Notes: a model not told the origin generated them from the sequence alone. A stretch of 64,000 bases of DNA from Neobacillus cucumis (GCF_023715505.1 NZ_JAMBOH010000025.1:5850-69849); one strand, 5' to 3'; counted from the stretch's first letter, positions 1 to 9,449 are shown. Numbers and translations: made by a program.

Positions 1-79
1 CTCCTATAATGCCATAAACCCTTTTCACACCTGCATTTAACAAGGCCTCAACCAGTGAATCCGCAATGGTTTTCTTCAT
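1..79 (-). CDS. N-terminus of a thiamine pyrophosphate-dependent enzyme (pyruvate oxidase-like), runs off the window
   Basis: Only the first 26 codons are present, read leftward from the ATG at 79. They begin MKKTIADSLVEALLNAG and continue KRVYGIIG. This is the usual opening of the TPP-enzyme family (pyruvate oxidase, acetolactate synthase), where the VYGIPG-like turn starts the first domain. An AGGAG ribosome binding site lies just upstream. The substrate cannot be told from this fragment; pyruvate oxidase is the most likely of the family because of the short, leaderless N-terminus. Confidence 0.6.
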   Translation of the reverse strand, partial: MKKTIADSLVEALLNAGVKRVYGIIG

Positions 80-188
80 TATTACTCTCCTTCGTTTCTT
101 TCATTTGGTATTTTTTATAACTTTTCCATGTTATTGGGTTTTATTCGGAATCAAATTTTTGTAAGAATCCAATTTGAAATAAATAAAA

Positions 189-217
189 AACGTTCCATAC
201 AAAATGTACGAAACGTT
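189..217 (-). terminator. Rho-independent terminator hairpin
   Basis: Arms AACGTT..TAC and GTA..AACGTT pair with two mismatches around a short loop. Read on the minus strand the stem is followed by TTTTTTATTTATT, a good T tract. It probably ends leftward transcription coming from the amino-acid operon and insulates the TPP-enzyme gene. Confidence 0.6.
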
Positions 218-230
218 GATTTTATTGTAT

Positions 231-353
231 TTATCTTGATGATTTGATCTCGATGGTCTCGGTTGAACCACTACTTCCGAAAGAAACCCTTAGTAAAGTG
301 TTTTTACTTAAGGTGAAAATTGTCCAAATCGAAAAAGAATTGATTTCTAACAT
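231..353 (-). other. Small 40-codon ORF or gene remnant
   Basis: A minus-strand reading frame of 40 residues starts MLEINSFSIWTIF and ends TETIEIKSSR. It stops 14 bases before the terminator hairpin at 189-217, as the 3' end of a real gene would. No convincing ribosome binding site precedes its ATG and there is an in-frame stop shortly upstream, so it may be the tail of a lost gene. Family not recognised. Confidence 0.25.
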
Positions 354-460
354 ATATTTAGAGGCTAGTATTTTCCTTTAACTGGAATTTCAATCCTTTT
401 TGGCTCGCCATATAAAGTACTTAAAATGAACTACAGAACCTCTCTAGGTAAGTGAATCAT

Positions 461-1750
461 TTATAAAAGTTTTAACGTTGTCCTGTATAGTACCTCGCAC
501 CCAAGGGCCACATCTTCAAAAGAACTCCACTCATCTGGATGATGACTGATGCCACTCTTGCTCCTGACAAAAATCATTCCAATATCTGTGAGTTCTCCCA
601 ACACCATCGCATCATGTGCAGCCCCGCTTGGTAATTCATAAACAGGATACTGTAATTCTTGCAGAGAATCTTTAACTGCTTCCATCACTATTGGTGAACT
701 CATCATAGAAGAGAGAGATTGAACCTGCCTAATTTCACACCCTAAACCGCGGTTTGCAGCAATGGTCCGAATGGAATCATAGATTTTAGTAACCGTATGT
801 ATACGCCGCTCATTAGCTATATCCCGAACATCAAGTGTAAAATCCACTCTCCCAGGAATGACATTACTACTTCCAGGTTTTACTTCCAATTTTCCTACTG
901 TCGCCACACTTCCGCTACTGTCCTGTGCTATTTTCTCAATCGCTAGAATACATTCTGCTGCAGCTGTTAAAGCATCTTTTCTCTCGTTCATCCAGGTTGT
1001 TCCCGCATGCCCCGCTTCACCCATGATCGTTACTTCCGCCCATTCTCCACCAGAGATCCCAGTCACGATTCCAACTGCTAAATCTTTATTTTCTAACACT
1101 TTTCCCTGCTCAATATGTACTTCAATATATGCTTTTACGTCATTTTTACCTACCTGAGCTTGTTCTAAAAGGTCTGGATTAATCTGATTAAAATATTCCC
1201 CTTCGAGACTGGCTTGCTTCATAGCCTCCAGATAGGTGATTCCATCTTTATCTGTTGCTGCAGCTAAATTTTCCTTTAATTTCGTACCTTCTGTGCCAAC
1301 CAAAGCGGTACTGCCTACAAAAGCATAATCAAAACGAGCCCCTTCCTCATCTGTTAAAGAAACAACTTTTATCGTTCTTTCAGGTTGAATTCCCTTTTCT
1401 TTCAACGTACAAAGCACCTCTACACCCATTAGAACACCCATGGCGCCATCGAAACGCCCGCCAGAATTTACGGTATCAAGGTGAGAACCAATAAGAATGG
1501 GAGGTAATTCGGGATTTTTACCGATTATTTGCCCAAAGATATTCCCCGCTGCGTCCATATAAGGGGATAAATCAGCTTCCTCCAGTAGTTTCAGAAAGAA
1601 TTTTCGTGCTTCGATATCCTTTTGATCTAATGATGTTCGAGTGACCCCGCCATTGTCTCCTTCTCCTATTTTCCCAAAGGCCATTATTTGGTTCCAAAGA
1701 CGGTTTCCATTTATCGTTACATTTAAACTCTCCATGAAATTTGCTTCCAT
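461..1750 (-). CDS. M20-family amidase/N-carbamoyl-amino acid hydrolase (hydantoinase/carbamoylase type)
   Basis: This 429-residue protein has the layout of the Zn-dependent N-carbamoyl-L-amino acid hydrolase/allantoate amidohydrolase family. Visible metal-site residues are His90 in GSHLDT, Asp101 in GGRFDGAMG, Glu135-Glu136 in TDEEGARF, a histidine in EVHIEQG and the C-terminal HHPDEW. The dimerisation domain contains GEAGHAGTTWM. The start at 1750 has AAGGGAG nine bases upstream. It is the last gene of the minus-strand run that also encodes an amino-acid ABC transporter and a second M20 hydrolase, so it probably removes a carbamoyl or similar N-substituent from an imported amino acid. The exact substrate is not readable from sequence. 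Confidence 0.85.
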   Translation of the reverse strand: MEANFMESLNVTINGNRLWNQIMAFGKIGEGDNGGVTRTSLDQKDIEARKFFLKLLEEADLSPYMDAAGNIFGQIIGKNPELPPILIGSHLDTVNSGGRFDGAMGVLMGVEVLCTLKEKGIQPERTIKVVSLTDEEGARFDYAFVGSTALVGTEGTKLKENLAAATDKDGITYLEAMKQASLEGEYFNQINPDLLEQAQVGKNDVKAYIEVHIEQGKVLENKDLAVGIVTGISGGEWAEVTIMGEAGHAGTTWMNERKDALTAAAECILAIEKIAQDSSGSVATVGKLEVKPGSSNVIPGRVDFTLDVRDIANERRIHTVTKIYDSIRTIAANRGLGCEIRQVQSLSSMMSSPIVMEAVKDSLQELQYPVYELPSGAAHDAMVLGELTDIGMIFVRSKSGISHHPDEWSSFEDVALGCEVLYRTTLKLL

Positions 1751-1881
1751 AGGATAATTCTCCCTTCATTTGAATGTCCTGTATAGAGAAAATCCTGCTG
1801 TTTCCTTACGAAAAAAAGCAGGATTCCTCATCTATATCTTTTTATTGGTGACAAAAATTAGTATCTGCCAAAGTTAAAGGT

Positions 1882-3078
1882 TTATCTTTCCAATAATTTA
1901 AGCACGGATTGAACCATTAATTTAACACCAATTTTAATGGCATCTTCATCTACCATGAATTTCGGGTGATGCCATCCATATTTAATCCCTTTTTCTTGAT
2001 TCCCTGAACCAAGCCACACATAGCAGCCAGGTACTTCTTTTTGGTAAAAAGAAAAGTCCTCCCCACCCATGGTTGGTTCTGCCCGTACCGTATTTTCTTT
2101 CCCAACGATTGTCTCAGCTGCTGACTGAACCATTTCTGCCACCTGGGCATCATTATAGACAGCAGGCAGCAGAAACTCATACTTGATCTCTACTTCCCCA
2201 CCATGTGCTGCCACGGTATTTGTAACAAGTTGTGTAAACACCTCATATATTTTCTTTCTCACTTGTTCGTTGGAAGTTCTGACCGTTCCTTTTAGTATAG
2301 CTTTATCCGGAATGACATTATTTGTCATCCCTGCTTGGAAGGAACCAATGGTGACAACTGCCGATTCCTTAGATGAAATCGTACGGCTGACCAATGTTTG
2401 CAGCTGACTCACAACGGCACTGCCGATGACGATTGGATCAATGGTTTTCTCTGGAATCGCAGCGTGTCCGCCTTTCCCTTTAATGGTTAAGGTAAAATCA
2501 TCTACACTTGCCATTAAAAATCCTTCCTTCACACCGATCTGACCAACTGGAAGTTCGGGAACATTATGAAGACCGATAATGGAACTGACCCCTTCCAATA
2601 ATCCTTGCTGGATCATCGATTCTGCTCCGCCTTCAAATTCTTCCGCTGGCTGGAACAAGATCCGAACATTCCCAGGAACTAGCGCCTTCATTTCTTTTAA
2701 AATAATCGCTGCCCCAAGTGCAATCGTTGTATGAACATCATGGCCGCACATATGACTTACACCATCAATTTTTGAACGAAATGGAACATCTGCTTCTTCT
2801 TGAATAGGGAGAGCATCAATATCGGCTCGTATGGCAACCGTTGGTCCCTGTTCCACTCCCTTAACTTCTGCAGCGGTCCCAGTAGGTAAGGTAAGTGGTA
2901 TTTGTTGAATCCCAAATTCATGTAACCATCCGTTTATTTTTTCGGTTGTTTTAAATTCTTGATTACTAATTTCAGGGTACATATGAAGATTTCTTCTTAT
3001 TTCAACTAATTTAGGAAACCATTGTTCTACTTTATCATCAATCATTGAGGTTATTTCTAACTGTGAATCTTTCAACAT
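1882..3078 (-). CDS. M20D amidohydrolase (N-acyl-amino acid/hippurate hydrolase type)
   Basis: 398 residues, the normal length for the M20D family (hippurate hydrolase, N-acetyl-cysteine deacetylase, YxeP/SndB). The metal cluster is seen as CGHDVH at residues 111-116 (Cys111, His113, His116), followed by PAEEFEGGAESM and, near the end, GGEDFSFY and the HHPKF histidine. No signal peptide, so it acts in the cytoplasm. An ideal AGGAGG site precedes the ATG at 3078, and the upstream ATPase gene ends only 11 bases away. The order transporter then M20D hydrolase resembles the B. subtilis yxeMNO-yxeP locus, where N-acetylated sulfur amino acids are taken up and deacetylated. That substrate is suggested, not shown. 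Confidence 0.88.
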   Translation of the reverse strand: MLKDSQLEITSMIDDKVEQWFPKLVEIRRNLHMYPEISNQEFKTTEKINGWLHEFGIQQIPLTLPTGTAAEVKGVEQGPTVAIRADIDALPIQEEADVPFRSKIDGVSHMCGHDVHTTIALGAAIILKEMKALVPGNVRILFQPAEEFEGGAESMIQQGLLEGVSSIIGLHNVPELPVGQIGVKEGFLMASVDDFTLTIKGKGGHAAIPEKTIDPIVIGSAVVSQLQTLVSRTISSKESAVVTIGSFQAGMTNNVIPDKAILKGTVRTSNEQVRKKIYEVFTQLVTNTVAAHGGEVEIKYEFLLPAVYNDAQVAEMVQSAAETIVGKENTVRAEPTMGGEDFSFYQKEVPGCYVWLGSGNQEKGIKYGWHHPKFMVDEDAIKIGVKLMVQSVLKLLER

Positions 3079-3089
3079 GTGGGCTCCTC

Positions 3090-3812
3090 CTATCTAATAT
3101 GCCCTAAAAATTCCTTTGTCCGATCATGCTTTGGATTGACAAAAATGTCTTCTGGAATTCCTTGTTCAATAATATTTCCGCCATCCATAAAGATCACCCG
3201 GTCTGCTACTTCTTTTGCAAAACCCATTTCATGAGTAACGACGACCATGGTCATACCTTCCTTTGCCAGCTGCTTCATGACCGAAAGTACTTCCCCGACA
3301 AGTTCGGGATCTAGTGCAGAAGTAGGTTCATCGAATAGCATAACCGTCGGTTCCATCGCTAATGCCCGCGCGATCGCTACACGCTGCTTTTGCCCTCCAG
3401 ATAAACGGTTTGGATATTCATCCGCTTTTGCTTCAAGCCCTACTTTTTTAAGAAGCTGGATTCCTTTTTCCTTTGCTTCTGTTTTGGTCATTTTTTTTAA
3501 TAAAATAGGAGCTTCCATAATGTTCTGCAAAACCGTCATATGAGGAAAAAGATTAAACTGCTGAAAAACCATGCCAATATCTTGACGAAGTTTATTCAAC
3601 GCCGTCTCTTTGTTTTCTACCATTTTTCCATTAATCGTAATGCTCCCACCATCAACCGACTCTAAATGATTCATACAACGAAGAAAGGTACTTTTCCCAG
3701 ATCCGCTTGGTCCAATAATGACGACCACTTCACCTTGCGAGACATGTAAATCGACACCTTTTAACACTTCTAAATCACCAAATGTTTTAATCACATTTTT
3801 GCATGTTATCAT
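3090..3812 (-). CDS. Polar amino acid ABC transporter, ATP-binding protein
   Basis: 240 residues with a complete ABC ATPase signature: Walker [10 protein letters not shown] near residue 34, signature [15 protein letters not shown], Walker [13 protein letters not shown], and the switch histidine in [10 protein letters not shown]. This is the GlnQ/TcyC/YxeO class that serves amino-acid importers. Its start overlaps the stop of the permease gene by four bases, so the two are translationally coupled. It energises uptake of the ligand bound by the lipoprotein encoded at 4550-5380. Confidence 0.95.
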   Translation of the reverse strand: MITCKNVIKTFGDLEVLKGVDLHVSQGEVVVIIGPSGSGKSTFLRCMNHLESVDGGSITINGKMVENKETALNKLRQDIGMVFQQFNLFPHMTVLQNIMEAPILLKKMTKTEAKEKGIQLLKKVGLEAKADEYPNRLSGGQKQRVAIARALAMEPTVMLFDEPTSALDPELVGEVLSVMKQLAKEGMTMVVVTHEMGFAKEVADRVIFMDGGNIIEQGIPEDIFVNPKHDRTKEFLGHIR

Positions 3813-4471
3813 TCATAAGCACCTACCTTTTTCTCCACTTTCCCAACGATGAATGTCATGATCGTAGTAAGCACTAAGTAGATTAACCCAACTAGTAAAA
3901 AGATCTCCATATAACGATACGTACTACTTATTATTTGCTGACCCGTTCTGAGTAAATCATATAAAGCTATAGTTGATACGAGGGAGGATTCTTTAATTAA
4001 GGCAATAAATTCATTTCCTAGTGGGGGCAGCATACGGCGAAACGCTTGTGGTATAATCACCCTTCTCATCGCTTGTCCATAACTTAATCCAAGAGACCTT
4101 GCTGCTTCCATTTGTCCCTTATCAATCGACTGAATGGCGCCCCTGGCAATTTCCGCAATATAGGCCGCTGCATTAAGTGACAATGCGATGCAGGCGGAAA
4201 CAAAAGGCGGCATCGTTAATACGGGAAAAACGGATGGGATCGCGAAATGGATGATGAATAATTGCACTAAAAGAGGAGTTCCTCGAATCACCCAAATATA
4301 AAATCTGCTAATTTGTGAAAATAATTTATTGCTAGAAACACGGCCGAGACCGAATAGTAATCCTATAATACTTCCTGCGACTATCCCAATAACGGCTATT
4401 TCAACCGTTACCAAAGCCCCCTGTAATAAGTAGGGAAGATAAGTTAATGCAAATGATATAAAGTCCTTCAT
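3809..4471 (-). CDS. Amino acid ABC transporter permease
   Basis: A 220-residue membrane protein starting [18 protein letters not shown], with about five hydrophobic helices and the EAA loop [20 protein letters not shown] that docks on the ATPase. I place the start at 4471 because GGAGAGAGGG lies just before it; the longer frame to 4528 would run through the hairpin at 4512-4542. It belongs to the HisMQ/GlnP family. It lies between the binding-protein and ATPase genes of the same importer. Confidence 0.93.
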   Translation of the reverse strand: MKDFISFALTYLPYLLQGALVTVEIAVIGIVAGSIIGLLFGLGRVSSNKLFSQISRFYIWVIRGTPLLVQLFIIHFAIPSVFPVLTMPPFVSACIALSLNAAAYIAEIARGAIQSIDKGQMEAARSLGLSYGQAMRRVIIPQAFRRMLPPLGNEFIALIKESSLVSTIALYDLLRTGQQIISSTYRYMEIFLLVGLIYLVLTTIMTFIVGKVEKKVGAYE

Positions 4472-4511
4472 TTCCCTCTCTCCTTTTGAAAAAACATAAA
4501 GCAAAAAACAA

Positions 4512-4542
4512 GACGGATAAATCAGCATTCCGATTTATCCGT
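4512..4542 (-). terminator. Intra-operon hairpin between binding-protein and permease genes
   Basis: Perfect 11-bp stem (ACGGATAAATC with GATTTATCCGT) between the lipoprotein stop and the permease start. On the minus strand it is followed by CTTGTTTTTTG. A leaky terminator or RNA-stabilising stem here would give more binding protein than membrane components, a known arrangement in ABC importers. Confidence 0.65.
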
Positions 4543-4549
4543 ATCCTTT

Positions 4550-5380
4550 TTATTCTTTTGATTTGTCTGTTCCGAACCATTTCTTACTAGCTTCTGCGTA
4601 GGCTCCGTTATCCTTCACCGTTGCGATTGCTTTTTGTAACGCTTCTTCAAGATCGTTATCACCTTTACGTACAGCAATCCCTACTGGAAGACTTTGGAAT
4701 GAACTACCTACCACATCGAAAGCGTCAGGTTTGGATGTTTTGTAGTAACGGCCAACCGCTTCTGCAACAATAACGCCCTGTAAACGGCCAAGACCTAGGT
4801 CATTAAAGACATCTGTATAACCATTGTAAGTCTTTAATTCTTTAATTCCCTTAATCTCTTTCGCTGCACTTTCACTAGTTGAACCTAGTTGTACACCGAC
4901 TATTTTTCCAGAAAGATCTTCTTTCGAATGGATCTTTTCAGGATTTCCTGATTTAACTGCAACCACTTGTCCTAATTTCATGTACTCTACAAAATCAACC
5001 TTTTGCTTTCTTTCGTCAGTAATATTCATGGATGACATAATGATGTCATATCGTTTTGCGTCTAATCCTGGTAAAATACCATCCCATGCAGTTGGTATAA
5101 ATTCTACTTTCACACCAAGCTCTTTTGAAATGGCGTTTGCAAGATCAATATCAAAACCTACTAACTTGTTTTGATCATTACGGTATTCCATTGGTGGAAA
5201 TGTATCATCCACAGCTATTTTAAGAACGCCTTGTTTTTTTATATTTTCAAATGTATTGCCTTCGGATTCTTTTTTACTCTGCTCATTCTTTGATTGATCA
5301 GGTAATTTAGGCTGAGTACCACATGCAGTTGCCATTAGAGCCACTGCTAAAATGATTAAAATCTGGATGACTTTCTTCAT
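4550..5380 (-). CDS. Amino acid ABC transporter substrate-binding lipoprotein
   Basis: 276 residues. The start at 5380 is chosen over 5404 because AGGAGG sits nine bases upstream and it gives a clean signal peptide: MKK, a hydrophobic run and the lipobox MATAC with Cys20 as the lipid anchor. The mature part is an SBP family 3 fold: VDDTFPPMEYRND, LVGFDIDLANAISKELG, WDGILPGL and DERKQKVDFVEYM are typical. It captures a polar or modified amino acid outside the membrane and delivers it to the permease. First gene of the five-gene operon. Confidence 0.92.
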   Translation of the reverse strand: MKKVIQILIILAVALMATACGTQPKLPDQSKNEQSKKESEGNTFENIKKQGVLKIAVDDTFPPMEYRNDQNKLVGFDIDLANAISKELGVKVEFIPTAWDGILPGLDAKRYDIIMSSMNITDERKQKVDFVEYMKLGQVVAVKSGNPEKIHSKEDLSGKIVGVQLGSTSESAAKEIKGIKELKTYNGYTDVFNDLGLGRLQGVIVAEAVGRYYKTSKPDAFDVVGSSFQSLPVGIAVRKGDNDLEEALQKAIATVKDNGAYAEASKKWFGTDKSKE

Positions 5381-5785
5381 GTTGTTATTCCTCCTATATC
5401 TCACTATATCCCTTTACTAGTTTATCACAGTAAAATGTTTTATTTATGTAACCCATTGTAATTTTATACATAAAAAAATACAATACCTTCGGGAAATGTT
5501 CGAATAATAAAATTTTTTCAATAGTTTTGATTATAATATGCACTGTCGGAATCTTTGAGTTAATACTCTGCCTTCATTAAGGCACCCTAAGAACGCTTTT
5601 TCCGCTCCACTCCTTAATATGGGCTTCTTTACTCCAGTCTGAATATTCCCGGATAAAAGTAGGCAAGCAAACTTCTACAGCCATCTATGACTTATGCTGT
5701 TGTGTAAAAAGCTATTATAATTGAAAACTCTTTCATTTTATGTATAGTAAGAGATAAGTAAAAAAGTAAATATGGAGTGGGACTC
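5381..5785. other. Divergent intergenic region between the amino-acid operon and the oxidase gene
   Basis: This stretch must carry promoters for both flanking genes. TATAGT and several AT-rich blocks lie near 5400-5480. At 5577-5684 on the minus strand there is a 35-codon frame starting MAVEVCLPTFIREYSDWS that has coding-like composition but no ribosome binding site; it may be a remnant. I saw no T-box, S-box or other riboswitch hallmark. Confidence 0.4.
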
Positions 5786-7057
5786 ATGGAGAAGAAAAGA
5801 AATTGGGCAGGTAATTATCAATATAGTACAAATAACTGGCATGAACCTGAATCTGTTGAAGAAGTTCAACAATTGGTTTCAAGTTTAAAAAAGCTGCGTG
5901 TGATCGGATCGCGTCACTCCTTTAATAGTATCGCAGATTCTAATGAGAATATGGTATCCTTGTCGAAACTCAACAAGGTATTATCCATTGATCGAGAAAA
6001 TCGAACTGTAACTGTGGAAGCAGGAATCAAGTATGGGGAACTTTGTCCAGTACTTCAGCAACATGGCTTTGCCTTACATAACCTTGCTTCCCTTCCGCAC
6101 ATTTCGGTTGCTGGGGCTATTGCAACAGCTACACACGGTTCTGGCAATGGCAATCAAAATTTAGCTGCAGCGGTACGTGCGATGGAAGTGGTCACTGCTG
6201 ATGGAAGTATTGTCACTTTTTCAAAAGAAAAATCGGAAGAAGAATTCCATGGCGCGATTGTTGGACTAGGTGGATTAGGTGTCGTCACAAAGCTTACACT
6301 AGATGTTCATCCAAGTCATCAAATGAGGCAGGATGTGTACGAGAACCTTCCGTTAGCACAATTAGAACACGATTTTGAACCCATTTTTTCTAGTGCCTAT
6401 AGCGTTAGTTTGTTTACCGATTGGCAGGATGAGGGGATTAACCAGGTGTGGCTGAAGAGCAAACTGACGGATGATCAGATTATTTCTTTCGGAGAGGAAT
6501 TCTATGGAGCAAAAGCGGCCAAAGAAAATCTCCATCCCGTACCGGGGGTTGGAGCAGAGAATTGCACAGCGCAGCTAGGGGTGCCAGGGGATTGGCTTGA
6601 TCGGATGCCACACTTCCGAATGGATTTCACCCCAAGTAAAGGTAAAGAGCTGCAAAGTGAATATATTATGGCCCGCGAGCATGCCTATGACGCTCTTTGT
6701 GCGGTTAGTGAAATCCGTGAACAAATCGCACCACACCTATTGATATGCGAAGTGCGGACCATTGCCGTGGACCAGCTTTGGTTAAGCCCATCCTATAAGC
6801 AGGATTCCGTTGCCATTCACTTTACGTGGCAGGATAAATGGGAAGATGTTAAGAAGGTGCTGCCACTCATCGAAGCCCAGCTTGAACCTTTTCAAGCTAA
6901 GCCACATTGGGGAAAACTGTTTACTACCACACCTGCAGAAATACAGTCACTTTATGAAAAGATGCCTGCCTTTCAGCAGCTACTTATGGAGTATGATCCG
7001 AATGGCAAATTTCGTAATGCCTTTTTGAATAAATATATATTTAATGAGTCAGAGTGA
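5786..7057 (+). CDS. Alditol/xylitol oxidase-like FAD-linked oxidase (VAO family)
   Basis: 423 residues from ATG 5786 (GGAGTGG five bases upstream; an in-frame GTG at 5777 is less likely). The N-terminal FAD-binding domain shows GSRHSFN with His44, the position that carries covalent FAD in Streptomyces alditol oxidase, and ATATHGSGNGNQN plus VGLGGLGVVTKLTLDV. The C-terminal substrate domain ends with KPHWGKLF and FRNAFLNKY, typical of the D-arabinono-lactone/alditol oxidase branch. The enzyme would oxidise a polyol with O2, releasing H2O2. It is a single gene followed by a hairpin terminator. Exact polyol unknown; a xylan module lies 4 kb away. Confidence 0.8.
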   Translation: MEKKRNWAGNYQYSTNNWHEPESVEEVQQLVSSLKKLRVIGSRHSFNSIADSNENMVSLSKLNKVLSIDRENRTVTVEAGIKYGELCPVLQQHGFALHNLASLPHISVAGAIATATHGSGNGNQNLAAAVRAMEVVTADGSIVTFSKEKSEEEFHGAIVGLGGLGVVTKLTLDVHPSHQMRQDVYENLPLAQLEHDFEPIFSSAYSVSLFTDWQDEGINQVWLKSKLTDDQIISFGEEFYGAKAAKENLHPVPGVGAENCTAQLGVPGDWLDRMPHFRMDFTPSKGKELQSEYIMAREHAYDALCAVSEIREQIAPHLLICEVRTIAVDQLWLSPSYKQDSVAIHFTWQDKWEDVKKVLPLIEAQLEPFQAKPHWGKLFTTTPAEIQSLYEKMPAFQQLLMEYDPNGKFRNAFLNKYIFNESE

Positions 7058-7129
7058 AATCACTAAGCAAAATAGAGTGATATTACTTGACTTCTACCCT
7101 ATTAGTAGGTTGTATAAAAAAATGAATCA

Positions 7130-7147
7130 AGCCGCCAATTGGCGGCT
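7130..7147 (+). terminator. Terminator hairpin after the oxidase gene
   Basis: AGCCGCC-AATT-GGCGGCT is a perfect GC-rich stem, followed by TTAAA. The T tract is short, so it may work mainly as an RNA stabiliser or as a weak terminator. Confidence 0.6.
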
Positions 7148-7237
7148 TTAAACTTACTAGAATGACTAGAGCCATTATTCCCTACCTATCACTTAGCAAA
7201 TCCACATGGAGAAAATAATGCTGATTTGTGAACTGCC

Positions 7238-7370
7238 CTACCAAAAAATATCGTCCATATCTGGAAGGTAATAATGACTCCACCTTGTTGGGGTATCTTC
7301 ATGATGTTGACCATAGATTTCTCTCTTTAAAAATGTAAATGCCTCCTCGCAGTATATAACCCTTACAAAT
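7238..7370 (-). pseudogene. Possible remnant of an unidentified gene
   Basis: On the minus strand a frame reads EEAFTFLKREIYGQHHED and then PTRWSHYYLPDMDDIFW before a stop at 7238. The composition is protein-like but there is no start codon with a ribosome binding site, and no continuation on the 5' side. It appears to be the 3' end of a deleted gene. Family not recognised. Confidence 0.3.
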
Positions 7371-7412
7371 AGTTAAAAATAACCATACAAACTTAAAGGG
7401 GTAAAAAATCAA

Positions 7413-7892
7413 ATGCAGCAATTTTTGGCGAACTTGGACTTAGGAGCAAAGGGATTATGGTTTCCTGTTACAGCAAGTATTTTATTTGCACTAACAGTCC
7501 TAATGATTCCTAAAAAAAATATTTCTTGGAGAGAGATCTATATTACATTTGGTGTTGTAGGATTTATTACTTGGTTTAGCGATGGTCTAATTGCCAGGGA
7601 ACTCGACCTTTTTGATATTGGAGACCCGAAAAAAGCGGGAATTGGGGATCTTCTTAGTTATACGTTTATACCAAGCTCACTTGCCATACTTTATTTAAAT
7701 TACCTTACTCCTAATAATAAATGGAAATTAACATTTTGTTTCACAATAATTGCGCTTTTAATAGAATTTGGCATGGTCTATGTTGGGTATATGAAATACA
7801 AAGGATGGAATTGGTACGTTTCAATCATAGTTTTTCTTATCGCTTTCGGTTTTTTATTACCCATGCATATAAAGTTAATTAGAAAAGAGTGA
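7413..7892 (+). CDS. Small integral membrane protein, CBO0543-like, function unknown
   Basis: 159 residues with about five hydrophobic helices and a basic end (KLIRKE). The central WFSDGLIARELDLFDIGD loop and the GYMKYKGWNWYVSI segment near the C-terminus resemble the CBO0543 family of Bacillus and Clostridium membrane proteins, whose role is unknown. The ribosome binding site AAAGGGG precedes the ATG. It stands alone between two hairpins, so it is probably transcribed by itself. Another member of this loose family is at 26563-27011. Confidence 0.6.
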   Translation: MQQFLANLDLGAKGLWFPVTASILFALTVLMIPKKNISWREIYITFGVVGFITWFSDGLIARELDLFDIGDPKKAGIGDLLSYTFIPSSLAILYLNYLTPNNKWKLTFCFTIIALLIEFGMVYVGYMKYKGWNWYVSIIVFLIAFGFLLPMHIKLIRKE

Positions 7893-7923
7893 CGGATGTT
7901 CTTTTTTTAATCCACAGCTTTTT

Positions 7924-7957
7924 AAGCGGACATTATTCTGTTAAATTATGTCCGCTT
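7924..7957 (+). terminator. Terminator of the membrane-protein gene
   Basis: AAGCGGACAT pairs perfectly with ATGTCCGCTT across a 14-base loop; TTATATAT follows. It starts about 30 bases after the stop codon at 7892. Confidence 0.75.
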
Positions 7958-8287
7958 TATATATATGAATTAAAATTGTTTACATCCGTTAATAGGGTTA
8001 CTTCCCCCGACTTCTTGCCTACAAGAATGGTTATCAATTATTAAACCCAAACACTCGACATATTTCCCTACATAATAAGTTTCCATCGGCCCCAGATAGC
8101 TAGTAGCAGGTTTCTTTTCTTCGGATAGATGACTCGCTTTTCTAATACAAATCCTGGGCTCACTGCATACATCCTTAAAGTGTTTAATCCTTCATTACAA
8201 TTGATCCTGCTACAGTGCCCTAGGATGTTATCAAGCACCCCTGCTGCCCAGTTATTCAAATTTTTCAGTCTTTCCCCTAAAAAATCA

Positions 8288-8329
8288 AAAACACTCAAAA
8301 TGTTGATTTCACAACATTTGTGAGTGTTT
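8288..8329 (-). terminator. Terminator of the two-AKR operon
   Basis: AAACACTCA.AATGTTG pairs with CAACATTTGTGAGTGTTT with one bulge. On the minus strand it is followed by TTTTTGATTTTTTAG, and it lies about 90 bases beyond the stop of the AKR gene at 8420. Confidence 0.75.
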
Positions 8330-8419
8330 CCTATTTATAAAATTAGTATCAGAATTTTTCTAACCAAAAATAATTGACTTCAACTGTTATCCAAAGGTAA
8401 CCGCCTCTAATCCAACCTG

Positions 8420-9394
8420 TTACCAGATTGGTACGAACCCATTTATTTCTGTCAAAACAGATTCGATCTCATCGACAATGGTTTCGGGAATTTTGAAGCC
8501 AGATGCGATAGCATTTTCCTCCACTTGTTCAGGACGGCTGGCCCCAATAATCGCAGAACTTACTCCAGGCTGTCTTAATACCCAGGCAAGTGCTAATTGC
8601 GACAATTTGATTCCTAGACCCTGTGCCATATTTTCGAGTTTTTGCACGCTTGTTAAAACATCATCATTTAAGTAACTAGTAATCCATCTGTTTGTTTCCT
8701 TATTGGCAGCACGGCTGGTGGATGGGATGTTTTGTCCAGGTTTATATTTTCCAGTCAAAATCCCTTGTGCCAACGGAGAAAATACGACTTGCCCCATTCC
8801 GTGTTTCTCACTGACAGGCAAAATCTCTTTTTCAATATAACGGACAAGTATATTATAAATGGGCTGATTGGATATGATCGGCCTAAAATTCTTTTCTTTT
8901 GCAACATGAGTGGCTTCTGTTATTTGTTCTGCCGACCATTCACTCACACCTGCATACAGGACCTTTCCTTGTGAAATTAAATCATCTAATGCTCGAAGCG
9001 TCTCTTCTACCGGTGTTTCAGAATCATAGCGATGACATTGATATAAATCAATATACTCTACCCCAAGACGTTTCAAACTTGCCTCACATTGTTCGATAAT
9101 ATGTTTTCTCGAAAGTCCCTTGTCATTTGGGCCGTCTCCCATTGGAAAATAAACTTTCGTTGCTAACACATAACTGGAGCGTTGGTATTCCTTTAACGCT
9201 TCGCCTAAAACCACCTCTGCTGCTCCCCGGTTGTAGGCATTGGCTGTATCAAAGAAGTTAATTCCTAACTCATAGGCTTTATGAATACAAGCAATAGCCT
9301 TCTCCTTTTCTACGGCGGTTCCATATGTCAGCCAGCTCCCTAACCCAATTTCACTAACCTTTAAACCTGAGTTTCCCAGTTTACGATATTCCAT
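8420..9394 (-). CDS. Aldo/keto reductase (potassium-channel beta-subunit-like AKR)
   Basis: 324 residues starting MEYRKLGNSGLKVSEIGLG, the standard AKR opening. The catalytic tetrad is intact: Asp49 and Tyr54 in FFDTANAYNRG, Lys80 in LATKVYF, His121 in QCHRYD. NADPH-site residues follow in SPLAQGILTGKY and SAIIGASRPEQVEEN. The long form and the GPNDKGLSRKHI loop place it in the AKR group with KvBeta, YghZ and B. subtilis YhdN/IolS. It reduces aldehydes or ketones in the cytoplasm. AGGAGG precedes the ATG. The gene is 55 bases downstream of a paralogous AKR, so the two form one operon. Confidence 0.88.
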   Translation of the reverse strand: MEYRKLGNSGLKVSEIGLGSWLTYGTAVEKEKAIACIHKAYELGINFFDTANAYNRGAAEVVLGEALKEYQRSSYVLATKVYFPMGDGPNDKGLSRKHIIEQCEASLKRLGVEYIDLYQCHRYDSETPVEETLRALDDLISQGKVLYAGVSEWSAEQITEATHVAKEKNFRPIISNQPIYNILVRYIEKEILPVSEKHGMGQVVFSPLAQGILTGKYKPGQNIPSTSRAANKETNRWITSYLNDDVLTSVQKLENMAQGLGIKLSQLALAWVLRQPGVSSAIIGASRPEQVEENAIASGFKIPETIVDEIESVLTEINGFVPIW

Positions 9395-9449
9395 TACATC
9401 ATCCTCCTGCTTTATTTGAATAAGAAATTAGGATAAAAGCCAATTAACT

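Larger units (their letters stand above)
7893..8419. other. Intergenic region with two terminators and no clear gene
   Basis: Contains the hairpins at 7924-7957 and 8288-8329. A minus-strand frame at 8068-8298 (76 codons, includes NILGHCSRINCNEGLN) has some coding character but overlaps the second hairpin and has no ribosome binding site. Nothing else is recognisable. Confidence 0.4.

Noticed and set aside
5381..5785. Possible riboswitch or T-box before the amino-acid operon
   Set aside because: No T-box motif, no S-box or lysine-type core and no terminator-antiterminator pair could be found.
8068..8298. 76-codon minus-strand ORF
   Set aside because: Overlaps a terminator, no ribosome binding site, no recognisable family; kept only as part of the intergenic note.
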